This document shows positions 17,339 through 25,874 of a stretch of DNA of 64,000 nucleotides, in pieces (positions within the stretch are counted from its first letter, which is position 1; the number at the start of each line of letters is the position of its first letter). Source of the stretch: Hallella colorans (GTDB taxonomy: Bacteria > Bacteroidota > Bacteroidia > Bacteroidales > Bacteroidaceae). The position numbers and the translations under genes are program-made. The notes beneath the pieces were generated by a model. That model saw only the letters and a program-made list of their open reading frames with translations. It had not been told where the DNA came from and searched no databases. The stretch is from positions 36,220-100,219 of the forward strand of contig NZ_QENY01000011.1 of NCBI RefSeq assembly GCF_003096815.1, in the 5' to 3' direction.

Positions 17339-18788
17339 ACAACCAAGCATCATCGGCAGCATCGATTGGTGGACCATTGGCATTTATCTCACCCTGTTAA
17401 TCTTCGGTTGGATTAGCGTGTGCGGGGCGAGTTACACCTACGGCGAGACCGATATTTTCAGTTTGAGCAGTCGTTCAGGCATGCAAATAGTGTGGATAGC
17501 GACATCTTTGATATTGGCTTTCGTGCTGCTGATGCTCGACGACAGGTACTACGACACCTTCGCCTACGTGTTCTATGGACTGATGCTTGTGCTGCTCTTC
17601 GCCACCATATTCAATCCACACGAGATCAAGGGCTCGCGCTCGTGGTTAGTCTTGGGGCCACTCAGGTTGCAACCAGCAGAATTTGCCAAGTTCGCCACGG
17701 CATTGGCTGTGGCCAAGCTGATGAGCACCTATGGATTTAACATTCACCAATGGAAACATTTCGCCGCCGCGCTTGGCGTGGTACTTTTGCCCATGCTACT
17801 TATCGTCGGGCAAAAAGAGACAGGCTCGGCCTTGGTGTATTTGGCGTTTTTCCTGATGCTCTACAGGGAGGGCATGCCCGGCAGCATCCTTTTCACGGGC
17901 GTGGCAATGATCGTCTATTTCGTGGTTGGCATCAAATATGAGGATACGCTTTTTTGGGCAACGCCCACGTCGTTGGGCAAGTTTGTGGTGCTCTTGTTGG
18001 TGCAATTATTCACCGTAGGCATGATGCTCTCCTATTGCGACGACAAGGGCAGAACCCTGCGCGTGGGCTTATGCTGCGTTGGCTGCACGCTGTTGGCGCT
18101 GCTATTCTCCAAGTTTGTTATCCCATTCGACATCGTCTGGGTGCAATTTCTCATTTGCTCCATCCTCATAGGCTACCTTGTTTTCCAAGGGTTGGCCACT
18201 CGCCTGCACAGCTATATGCTCATCGCATTCTTCGCTATGGGGTCTATCTTGTTTTTTTATAGCGCCGATTATGTGCTCAACGACGTGATGGAACCACACC
18301 AAAGGGTGCGTATCAACGTGCTGTTAGGGTTAGACGAGGACTTGGCTGGCGCTGGCTACAATGTGCACCAGAGCGAGATAGCCATTGGCTCCGGTGGCTT
18401 GCAAGGCAAAGGTTTCCTCAATGGCACGCAGACAAAACTGAAGTTCGTGCCTGAGCAAGACACCGATTTCATCTTTTGCACCGTGGGTGAGGAAGAGGGA
18501 TTTGTAGGTTCGGCAGGCGTGTTGCTGCTATTCTTGGCGCTAATTTTGCGACTAATCCACTTGGCCGAGCGCCAGCCTTTCAAGTTTGGTAGGATTTATG
18601 GCTATTGCGTGCTGAGCATTTTCTTATTCCACCTATTTATCAACGTTGGCATGGTTTTGGGTCTGACACCCGTCATAGGCATTCCGCTACCATTTTTTAG
18701 CTATGGCGGATCGTCACTGTGGGGGTTCACCATATTGCTGTTTATCTTCATGCGCATAGACGCCGGAAGAAACTTTGTAAGGACGTGA
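17319..18788 (+). CDS. rodA: Rod-shape-determining SEDS glycosyltransferase RodA
   Basis: RodA polymerises glycan strands from lipid II together with PBP2. The 489-residue protein has about ten membrane segments and SEDS hallmarks: GSRSWLVLGPLRLQPAEFAK, the loop EQDTDFIFCTVGEEEGFVGS, and the C-terminal VIGIPLPFFSYGGSSLWGF. It is longer than E. coli RodA (370 residues), with extra central hydrophobic sequence (about 190-300) as in other Bacteroidetes. It closes the mre cluster. Confidence 0.95.
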   Translation: MVRATDKQPSIIGSIDWWTIGIYLTLLIFGWISVCGASYTYGETDIFSLSSRSGMQIVWIATSLILAFVLLMLDDRYYDTFAYVFYGLMLVLLFATIFNPHEIKGSRSWLVLGPLRLQPAEFAKFATALAVAKLMSTYGFNIHQWKHFAAALGVVLLPMLLIVGQKETGSALVYLAFFLMLYREGMPGSILFTGVAMIVYFVVGIKYEDTLFWATPTSLGKFVVLLLVQLFTVGMMLSYCDDKGRTLRVGLCCVGCTLLALLFSKFVIPFDIVWVQFLICSILIGYLVFQGLATRLHSYMLIAFFAMGSILFFYSADYVLNDVMEPHQRVRINVLLGLDEDLAGAGYNVHQSEIAIGSGGLQGKGFLNGTQTKLKFVPEQDTDFIFCTVGEEEGFVGSAGVLLLFLALILRLIHLAERQPFKFGRIYGYCVLSIFLFHLFINVGMVLGLTPVIGIPLPFFSYGGSSLWGFTILLFIFMRIDAGRNFVRT

Positions 18789-18900
18789 AAAACAGTTTGG
18801 AGTGAAAAGTTTGGAGTGGCAAATGGGTAAAAGAATAGGTTTGGAATGACGAGTTTGCCATTAACATGTCGCGACAAACTCCACGTTTAATCCCAACAAC

Positions 18901-19365
18901 CTACTTGTCAACTTTGTCCACTGCGATGCCGACATCAGCGATGCCAGGCAATATGTCTCGCTGCATGTTATGACGCACGACGATATGCAACGAGTCGGCC
19001 TTGTGCAGCTGTGTTTGAGAGACTGTGAAACGGTATTGGCAATAGCTCACACCGTTGCCCTTGGCATTGCCACGGCTGTCCACCAATGGGCACATCAGCG
19101 TATCCACACGCTGTTTCATGGACGGATACACCGTTTGTTCAACGATTAGAGCCAAGCTCATGTATGGGTAAGAATTGTTGGCGCGCAACTCCAAATTGGT
19201 GGCATACCGTCCCGCTTGCGCCAATGGAGGCACCTCAAAACTTAGTGCCTCCACTTTTTCCCATCCCTCAATTGGCGTGTGGCAATAATGGTGATAAACC
19301 CTATTCTCCTCGCAAGCCACGCAGAGAATGAGGGTTGTTAGTGTTACAACAATCTTGTGTTTCAT
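18901..19365 (-). CDS. gldH: Gliding-motility/type IX secretion-associated lipoprotein GldH
   Basis: The 154-residue protein has a lipoprotein signal with lipobox CVAC (Cys18) and a beta-rich domain typical of GldH: NRVYHHYCHTPIEGWEKVE, then a central YATNLELRANNSYPYMSLAL strand region. GldH is needed for gliding in Flavobacterium and is kept in non-gliding Bacteroidales. Its start overlaps the ricT stop by four bases, placing it at the end of the holB-ricT-gldH operon, an arrangement common in this order. Confidence 0.88.
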   Translation of the reverse strand: MKHKIVVTLTTLILCVACEENRVYHHYCHTPIEGWEKVEALSFEVPPLAQAGRYATNLELRANNSYPYMSLALIVEQTVYPSMKQRVDTLMCPLVDSRGNAKGNGVSYCQYRFTVSQTQLHKADSLHIVVRHNMQRDILPGIADVGIAVDKVDK

Positions 19366-20663
19366 TCTTTAGGCACAGGCGTTTCTGTCTGAGGGCGATT
19401 GTTGTATGTTTTGTTTCTGTCATTTTTATAGCCGTTCTGCCGATACTTACGGTGTTGACCGTCATTAGGGCGAGCAGGCACACCCACTGTGTCGGAACGA
19501 TTAGCTGGGTCAGCGACAAGTTGCTCGCGTCCCTGAGCTGCCACCTTCTTGGGCATATCCTTTTTGTTACGGTTATGTCTCGTGTTGTTTTTTCTCTTTT
19601 TGGCCTTATCAAATCGGCTTAGATCCTCGTCGGCCAACAAGTCTTTAGACTTCTTTTTGGTTTGCGCCATGTCGTCTCGCATCAGTGATAGCGGTTTCTC
19701 ACCCTGCTTGTTCATCGCCATTATTTCATGTGCTCGATCGGTATCTATGGTCTCCAAATTGGCGGCGAGGTTCTTATCCGTGGAATAAGTACACATACCG
19801 GTGAGAATATCCGTCTTGAACAAGTGGTACTCTGCTTCTTGTGTTTGCAGCGTCACATCCTTGGCCGGCAGTTTTCTCGAGGCCTCCACATATTGGTCCA
19901 CCTCGTAGTTAAGACAACATTTGAGCTTGGCGCACATACCAGCCAGTTTCTGCGGGTTGAGAGATAGGTCTTGTATGCGTGCGGCGTTAGTGGAAACACT
20001 TGAGAACGATTTTACCCACGTGGCGCAACACAGCTCCCTGCCGCAAGGGCCAGTGCCGCCAATGCGCCCCGCCTCTTGTCGCGCCCCTATCTGTTTCATC
20101 TCTATACGCACGTGAAAAGTTTCGGCCAGCACCCTGATGAGCTGTCTGAAGTCCACCCGCTCGTCGGCTATGTAATAAAATATAGCCTTGTTGCCGTCGC
20201 CTTGATACTCCACGTCTCCTATTTTCATTTTCAGCTCCAGCTGCTTGGCTATCTGCCTACTCTGTATCATCGTGTCGTGCTCCAGAGCCTTGGCCTCATG
20301 ATACTTGTCCATATCCACAGGTTTGGCCAAGCGATATACGCGCCTGATCTCATCTGGCGACTTAAGATTAGCCTTCTTAATCTGATGACAAACAAGCCGT
20401 CCCGTCAGTGTGACCACGCCGATGTCATGCCCCGGGTTGGCCTCAACGGCCACCACGTCACCTTTTTTCAGGTTCAAACCGTTTGTGTTGTGGAAATAGC
20501 CTTTGCGTGTATTTTTAAATTGCACCTCCACCAAGTCTGTCGATTTGGCGTTACCGGGCACGTCGGCCAACCAGTCGTACGTGTTGAGTTGTCGGTCTTG
20601 TCTGCCCACGCCTTTCGCGCTCAGCCCACGCCCACAACCAGTGCATATATCACATTCTCTCAT
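19362..20663 (-). CDS. ricT: PSP1-domain protein RicT (YaaT)
   Basis: This belongs to the RicT/YaaT family, which in Bacillus forms an Fe-S complex affecting RNA processing and phosphorelay. The 433-residue protein has an N-terminal CDICTGCGRG cysteine cluster, the PSP1 core (FYYIADERVDFRQLIRVLAE; GGTGPCGRELCCATWV; LNPQKLAGMCAKLKCCLNYE) and a Lys/Arg/Asn-rich, probably disordered tail from about residue 345 on. The many cysteines fit Fe-S binding. It starts one base after holB stops and overlaps gldH by four bases. In Bacteroidales the molecular role is untested. Confidence 0.9.
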   Translation of the reverse strand: MRECDICTGCGRGLSAKGVGRQDRQLNTYDWLADVPGNAKSTDLVEVQFKNTRKGYFHNTNGLNLKKGDVVAVEANPGHDIGVVTLTGRLVCHQIKKANLKSPDEIRRVYRLAKPVDMDKYHEAKALEHDTMIQSRQIAKQLELKMKIGDVEYQGDGNKAIFYYIADERVDFRQLIRVLAETFHVRIEMKQIGARQEAGRIGGTGPCGRELCCATWVKSFSSVSTNAARIQDLSLNPQKLAGMCAKLKCCLNYEVDQYVEASRKLPAKDVTLQTQEAEYHLFKTDILTGMCTYSTDKNLAANLETIDTDRAHEIMAMNKQGEKPLSLMRDDMAQTKKKSKDLLADEDLSRFDKAKKRKNNTRHNRNKKDMPKKVAAQGREQLVADPANRSDTVGVPARPNDGQHRKYRQNGYKNDRNKTYNNRPQTETPVPKE

Positions 20664-20664
20664 A

Positions 20665-21810
20665 TTATCGCTTTAAAAGTATTATCATGTCAGTGGCCAA
20701 ATTGAAGAATTGTATCTTCGCGTTGGCGTTTTGCCCGATGTCTCGGATGGTGCGTTGAATCTTCTCCGCCATCTCAACCACATTGCGTTCGTTGACAAAA
20801 CGGGCAAAGTTTTGGGCAAAGTTCTCCTCGCTATGGGTCATATAGTTCAAATCTGGCTGCCCGAAATTGTACACGAAGCTCTCACGTACCATGCGCAAAA
20901 AATAGGTGAGCATGCGTCGCTGTTGCTCCCGGCCATACCCTGCCACGGTCTCACTCCATTTCTTCAGCTCTTTCAAGTCACGCATATAAGCCTTGCGCAT
21001 GAGCGTGACAAACAAGTCAAAAAACTGCTTGTTCTCGTTATTGGCATCAAATTCCTCTATGGCCTTAAGCCAATTGCCACCCGCGGCGCGAGCCATGCGG
21101 CCAGCCATTTCGGCATCTATTCCACGCCGCTCCACCAACGCGCGAGCTATGTCGGCACTGTCTATGCCACGCACCTCGAACCGCTGCACACGACTACGGA
21201 TAGTCTCCAACAATCGAGACGGCTCCTCGCTAACCAACAAAAAGACTGTGTTCAAAGGCGGTTCTTCCAACAGCTTGAGCATTTTGTTGGCGCTCGAGAG
21301 ATTCATACGCTCGGGCAGCCACACCACACAAACCTTGTATCCGCCTTGACTCGATTTGATACTAAGCTTGCGATTGAGCGCGTCGCTCTCGGCCTCATAG
21401 ATCATGGCCTGCTGGTTCTCAGCCTCCATACGTCTCATCCATTGGTCCATGGTGAAATAAACGCTTTCTGAAAGCATTTGCCGCCACTCTTGCAAAAAAT
21501 CGTCGCTGGTGACCTGACGGTCGCTCGACGTGCCCTTGGGCCTTATCACAGGAAACGTGAAATATAGGTCTGGATGCTGCCATTTGGCCAACATGGCCTC
21601 AGCATTGGCCACCGACGCAAGAGGCACGGTAGAGGGCAACTCGCCCATACGCTCACCCAACAGATAACATGCGAACGCCAATGCCAGCGCCATCTTGCCG
21701 CTACCCTTGGGACCGGTAAACATCATGGCGTGAGGCACACGCCCGTCTGCCGCCAACTGCAAAAGTCGGTCGCAAGCTTCTTGCTGTCCTATCACTTCAC
21801 TGAATTGCAT
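20665..21810 (-). CDS. holB: DNA polymerase III delta-prime subunit (clamp loader)
   Basis: Delta-prime is a stator subunit of the clamp loader that places the sliding clamp on DNA. The 381-residue protein begins MQFSEVIGQQEACDRLLQLA, with Walker A GPKGSGK at 33-39 and the clamp-loader core NKMLKLLEEPPLNTVFLLVS followed by TIRSRVQRFEV. The zinc-binding cysteines of many bacterial homologues are not seen. It heads the holB-ricT-gldH operon and has a -7 promoter element 45-52 bases upstream. Confidence 0.93.
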   Translation of the reverse strand: MQFSEVIGQQEACDRLLQLAADGRVPHAMMFTGPKGSGKMALALAFACYLLGERMGELPSTVPLASVANAEAMLAKWQHPDLYFTFPVIRPKGTSSDRQVTSDDFLQEWRQMLSESVYFTMDQWMRRMEAENQQAMIYEAESDALNRKLSIKSSQGGYKVCVVWLPERMNLSSANKMLKLLEEPPLNTVFLLVSEEPSRLLETIRSRVQRFEVRGIDSADIARALVERRGIDAEMAGRMARAAGGNWLKAIEEFDANNENKQFFDLFVTLMRKAYMRDLKELKKWSETVAGYGREQQRRMLTYFLRMVRESFVYNFGQPDLNYMTHSEENFAQNFARFVNERNVVEMAEKIQRTIRDIGQNANAKIQFFNLATDMIILLKR

Positions 21811-21854
21811 CTCCTGCGCTTATTTTTATGTTTCTACGTCGGTGCTTCGGGCTA

Positions 21855-21862
21855 CAAAGTTA
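21855..21862 (-). promoter_or_regulatory. -7 promoter element of the holB-ricT-gldH operon
   Basis: On the minus strand the element reads TAACTTTG, an exact TAnnTTTG match, 45 bases upstream of the holB start. A TTG at 21887-21885 could serve as -33, with a slightly long 22-base gap. Confidence 0.5.
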
Positions 21863-22592
21863 CTAAAAAACTACCTCAATCCACCAAGAAACTCATCTTT
21901 TATAGGTAGTGTAACCGCATTGCGACCAGAAAGTTTGGCATGGTAGCTCCAAACGTTCTTGCTATAAACGTCAATGAGCCGCATACCAATGCAGCCACCT
22001 TATACGTCAATATACGACACTCTCGCACACATGTCGCATATCGCTATAGGGCAGCCACTTACAGTTTCACTTGGCGGTTCTAATGGGTGCGCTGACCAAC
22101 TTACAAATTGGGACGGAACACAAAAAGTGGGATTGGGGAATTCTGTGAAAAGAAAAGAGCCAAGAGGCTTCTCACTATAAGTTAAAATAATGAGTATAAG
22201 AACTTGCTTTGTTTGAAATTAGACAAAGCAAGTTCTTATGATTGTTAATCAAGGAGGCATAAACGCATTAATCTCCTCCGAACAACACAAGATTGTGTTT
22301 AAGTACTTGAAAATCAATACATGATTGGTATAAAGACAAGTTTATGAACGAATGACGGTGAACGCATTTTAATAGTGGGCAACTCAAAAATGCAAGATAT
22401 TACGGATGTTGTTCGTATTCTCCGCAACTTTTCACAGCCATATTTTTCTTCCCTATTTTTGAATTTCAAATTTAGGGAAATAAAAGAGTGAATAAATTGC
22501 GTATCTGATACTATCAAGTCGTGAGAGTGTTAAAAATGATGTCTGATTTGATGAAAAACCGAATTTTGTATCGTTATTTGGAAACAAAGCAT
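21863..22592. other. Gene-free stretch at the left edge of the AT-rich segment
   Basis: About 730 bases without a credible gene. Base composition shifts towards AT near 22150. The notable element is the 17-bp perfect inverted repeat at 22196-22239. No tRNA or clear attachment-site duplication is seen, so how the neighbouring accessory genes entered is not shown. Confidence 0.5.
22196..22239. repeat. 17-bp perfect inverted repeat (hairpin)
   Basis: ATAAGAACTTGCTTTGT (22196-22212) is repeated in inverted orientation at 22223-22239 around a 10-base loop. Neither flank has a terminator-like T-run, and no gene ends nearby. It could be a stable RNA hairpin, a protein-binding site or a remnant of a mobile element end. 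Confidence 0.6.
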
Positions 22593-22600
22593 TATCTTTG
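22593..22600 (+). promoter_or_regulatory. -7 promoter element of the toxin-antitoxin pair
   Basis: TATCTTTG matches TAnnTTTG exactly, 19 bases before the toxin ATG at 22620. A TTTG at 22565-22568 is somewhat far for a -33 element. Confidence 0.5.
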
Positions 22601-22619
22601 TACCATAATTCAAAACAAA

Positions 22620-22964
22620 ATGGGCATCAACAAGCTAAAAGTGGTGTTGACAGAAGAAGCACAAGCCTTTTTGGATGCGCAGCCATTCAAAGCTCAGCAG
22701 AAGATATACTACAACATCTTCAAGGTTGAGGAAGGAGTGATGAAAGTTGACATCTTCAAGAAACTGGAGAATGCCGAGATATGGGAGTTTCGCACTCTCT
22801 ACAACGGTATCTGTTACAGGCTTTTCTCCTTTTGGGACACTGAGCAAGAAACTTTGGTTATTGCCACGCATGGCATAGTCAAGAAAACACAAAAGACACC
22901 ATTAAAGGAGATTGCCAAAGCAGAAGAGATAAGAAAAGAGTACTTTAACAATAAAAAGAAATAG
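22620..22964 (+). CDS. RelE/HigB-family toxin (Gp49-like)
   Basis: The 114-residue protein fits the phage-derived Gp49-like/HigB group of RelE-type toxins, mRNA interferases that usually act at the ribosome. Visible features are LTEEAQAFLDAQPFKAQQKI, FKKLENAEIWEFRTLYNGICYRLF (the conserved Glu-x-Arg core strand region) and IATHGIVKKTQKTPLKEIAKA. The ATG at 22620 is preferred because upstream in-frame codons overlap the promoter. An XRE-type antitoxin gene begins four bases after its stop, giving the toxin-first order of higBA systems. Confidence 0.88.
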   Translation: MGINKLKVVLTEEAQAFLDAQPFKAQQKIYYNIFKVEEGVMKVDIFKKLENAEIWEFRTLYNGICYRLFSFWDTEQETLVIATHGIVKKTQKTPLKEIAKAEEIRKEYFNNKKK

Positions 22965-22968
22965 CATT

Positions 22969-23301
22969 ATGGCACAGATGAAATTGATACCAGCAGACAA
23001 TATGAAAGACAAACTTTGGGGCAAAATAGGAACTCCAGAGCGTGACGCAATGGAAGCCAAGCTCAAAGAAGATGTGAACGCCTATATTGTAGGCAAAGCC
23101 ATACGCAAGGCTCGATTGGCACAAAACCTCACACAAGAGCAACTTGGTGAGCGTATCGGCGTGCAGCGTGCTCAAATTTCAAAGTTGGAGAAAGGGACAA
23201 GTGTTATCACATTGCCAACAATGAGCCGTGTATTTCAAGCATTGGGCATTGCAACAGCTACCCTTGATTTGGGTATTGCAGGGAAAATTGCGCTGTGGTA
23301 A
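22969..23301 (+). CDS. XRE-family antitoxin (HigA type)
   Basis: The 110-residue protein has a variable N-terminal half with several acidic residues, likely toxin-binding, and a C-terminal helix-turn-helix of the Cro/CI type: IRKARLAQNLTQEQLGERIG then VQRAQISKLEKG. It probably neutralises the adjacent toxin and represses the shared promoter at 22593-22600. The four-base spacing to the toxin gene indicates co-translation. Confidence 0.9.
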   Translation: MAQMKLIPADNMKDKLWGKIGTPERDAMEAKLKEDVNAYIVGKAIRKARLAQNLTQEQLGERIGVQRAQISKLEKGTSVITLPTMSRVFQALGIATATLDLGIAGKIALW

Positions 23302-23312
23302 TATTCTTGAAT

Positions 23313-23936
23313 ATGAACGATAATAAGACTTTGAATATGCCAGAATGGCAAAAGTTGCAAGCTGGTGAGATTTATAATGATTTCGATCAGGATTTGTTTA
23401 ATTGAAGGATTGAGGCGAAACAACTGTTTCGTGCTTATAACCGCACAGAAGATAATTGGGTAGAAAAGCGTAAAGAAATTATGCAGAAACTCTTCAAATC
23501 TGTCGGTAAAAATGTATGGATAGAACCAGATTTTCGTTGTGAGTTCGGCAAGAATATCACGATTGGCAGTGATGTATATATCAATTTGGGCTGTGTTATA
23601 CTCGACTGTGGTCAAGTCACGATTGGCAACAACACTCTTATTGGTCCGAATGTCGGTATCTACGATGCCAACCATGCACTCGATGCCGAGGAACGCATTG
23701 CTGGTGGACTAAAACCTGGCAATGTACATATCGGCAACCGTGTTTGGATTGGCGGAAATACCATCTTGCTACCAAATATTACTATCGGTGACGACACGGT
23801 AATTGGAGCTGGTAGCATCGTGACCCACGACATCCCTTCTGGAGTGGTGGCTGTGGGAAATCCTTGCCATGTGTTGCGTAAGATTACAGAAAAGGACAAA
23901 GTTGGTTACAAAAGAGAATCAAGGGGTAGAAAATAA
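23313..23936 (+). pseudogene. Maltose/galactoside O-acetyltransferase-like gene interrupted by an in-frame TGA
   Basis: Translation from ATG 23313 gives MPEWQKLQAGEIYNDFDQDL and then meets a TGA at 23403-23405. The same frame then continues without break (RIEAKQLFRAYNRTEDNW) into a complete left-handed beta-helix acetyltransferase domain with hexapeptide repeats, the catalytic-region motif IYDANHALDAEER and the loop GNRVWIGGNTILLPNITIGD. The part before the stop matches the family's N-terminal domain, so the stop looks like a recent nonsense mutation; CGA to TGA would suffice. A shorter product could start at ATG 23481 (151 residues) but would lack the N-terminal domain. A sequencing error is also possible. 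Confidence 0.8.
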
Positions 23937-24155
23937 TCATGTGCAATCTTGGTAGGATTGTATAAGAGTGATGTTATTGCATTGGTACCCAATACTTGTT
24001 GCTTGGTGGTCACTTGAAATGTTCCCAAAATGAGAATGCAAGTATAACATTGCCTAAAAATAATACATATATTCATATTCTTTAACTAAACCTTGTGCAG
24101 TCATCAAGCCTTTGGCGAATCTATATCAAGATAGATAGTACGAAACAATTCGCTC

Positions 24156-25847
24156 ATGGCTTCAAATATAACAACATTAGTAGAAAAAGCAAAACAAGGT
24201 GACGCTGACGCTTTCAGCGCATTATATCAAATGTATTATCCTAAGATGAAAGGGATATGCATCAATATTCTTGGAGAGGACAAGGCTGTCGTTGACGACC
24301 TTGTCCAAGATGCTTTTATACTTGCGTTTGTTTCGTTGAAAGACTTGAAGAATACTCATAGGTTTAGTCAATGGCTTACAAGTATCACTACTAACCTTGT
24401 ATTGAAATATCAGGAGAAAGGGAAGAGATACGATTTCATTTCCTTGTCTGATATAGAGGATGAATTTAGTTCCGTATTGGAAGATGGCAACACTTCCAAG
24501 CAATCAATTCCGTATGAGGAAATCATGTCAGCAATAGACAGTTTGCCAAAAGGGTATAAGAAAATATTCAAGAAGTCTGTATTGGAAGGCTTGTCCCATC
24601 AAGAAATCAGCAAATTACTTGATATCGCTCCACATAGTTCTTCCTCGCAATTGGCAAGGGCAAAAGCATTGTTACGAAAAATATTGTCTTCAAGAGCAAT
24701 GCTTCTCATCGCATTGGCGTTGATAGTTATCCCGATATATAGATATTTTACAGCAAAGAAGAAACTCGTTTCAGAAAATGATGTGAAAATTGTTCGAACT
24801 CGAAAGCCTAATAAAGACATTACGCCTATACAAAAGCGGCCTAACGTTTCTGTTAGCAGTGCGCAAAAAGCTGTTTTGGGCTATAGTCATCAAAGCGTTC
24901 AACAGGGAAAGAACATTGTAATAACTGTTGGTGATTCGATTAAGACAGGTCAAAATGTAATACTCGAAATATCCGATTCTTTGCAGGAGAACCAACATGT
25001 TTTGGCTGATAACAAGCGAGATAGTATCATCACAAAAGATTCTGTCTATACACCTATTCCTAACGAGGAAAGATGGATTGCGGATGATACAAGGCCGCAC
25101 AAGAAAAGTAAATGGCAATTGCTCGCTGCAGGTTCTCTGGGTACTACCCTTGCGCAAAATGTTTGTAAGATTATAACAAGTAGCGCTGATGATATTACGA
25201 GTGATCAACCTTCGGAAAAGAGTTTTACTACATGGGAAGAGTATGCTAAATATCTACATCGCTTAACTCCAACTGACCCAACGGCGGAAAATGTTGCAAT
25301 GATGGATATTGCCGATAACAACAATGGCAAAATAGAAGAGGCAGAACATCATGACAAACCAATAATATTAGGATTGGCTGTGAACATGAGCATAGGAAAG
25401 CATTGGAGTTTAGAAACAGGACTCCAATACTCTTACTTGAAGTCATATTTTACTTTGGGTACTGGCAATTACCGTGTTGACAAGGAACAAAAGTTGCATT
25501 ACATTGGTTTCCCTGTCAAACTCTCGTACCAGTTCATGAAGTACAAGAGACTGTCTGCCTACGGTTCTGCAGGAGCAAGCATTCAGATACCATTGTCTGG
25601 AAAGACATATGCAGACTATGTAGTAGGAGGAAAGTCTGGCTATACAACGGATTGGAAGACAATACCTTCTATACAGTGGACTGTAAACACTAACATCGGA
25701 ATACAATATCAATTTGCACCAAAGTTGACATTGTTTGTTGAGCCAACGCTGAATTGGTACATTCCGAATGGAAGCGAAGTCAAGAATGCTTGGACAGAAC
25801 GCCCATTTACATTGACTTTGCCTTTCGGTATTAGGTTCTCTTGGTAA
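24156..25847 (+). CDS. ECF sigma factor fused to a membrane segment, periplasmic linker and outer-membrane beta-barrel
   Basis: One uninterrupted 563-codon frame. Residues 1-80 are sigma region 2 (DADAFSALYQMYYPKMKGIC; DDLVQDAFILAFVSL; RFSQWLTSITTN). Residues 120-175 are region 4 (DSLPKGYKKIFKKSVLEGLS followed by the HTH HQEISKLLDIAPHSSSSQLA). Directly after comes one hydrophobic segment (181-198, AMLLIALALIVIPIYRYF) flanked by basic residues, giving a cytoplasmic N-terminus. Residues 200-400 are polar and low in complexity, as expected for a periplasmic linker. Residues 402-563 form alternating amphipathic strands (GLAVNMSIGKHWSLETGLQY; LSAYGSAGASIQIPL) ending FGIRFSW, a BAM-type terminal strand. 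This joins a sigma factor to the architecture of dual-membrane-spanning anti-sigma proteins of Bacteroides. No separate anti-sigma domain is seen. Function is inferred. Confidence 0.85.
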   Translation: MASNITTLVEKAKQGDADAFSALYQMYYPKMKGICINILGEDKAVVDDLVQDAFILAFVSLKDLKNTHRFSQWLTSITTNLVLKYQEKGKRYDFISLSDIEDEFSSVLEDGNTSKQSIPYEEIMSAIDSLPKGYKKIFKKSVLEGLSHQEISKLLDIAPHSSSSQLARAKALLRKILSSRAMLLIALALIVIPIYRYFTAKKKLVSENDVKIVRTRKPNKDITPIQKRPNVSVSSAQKAVLGYSHQSVQQGKNIVITVGDSIKTGQNVILEISDSLQENQHVLADNKRDSIITKDSVYTPIPNEERWIADDTRPHKKSKWQLLAAGSLGTTLAQNVCKIITSSADDITSDQPSEKSFTTWEEYAKYLHRLTPTDPTAENVAMMDIADNNNGKIEEAEHHDKPIILGLAVNMSIGKHWSLETGLQYSYLKSYFTLGTGNYRVDKEQKLHYIGFPVKLSYQFMKYKRLSAYGSAGASIQIPLSGKTYADYVVGGKSGYTTDWKTIPSIQWTVNTNIGIQYQFAPKLTLFVEPTLNWYIPNGSEVKNAWTERPFTLTLPFGIRFSW

Positions 25848-25874
25848 AAAAGTCTCATTTTGCGTGCAGTCTTT

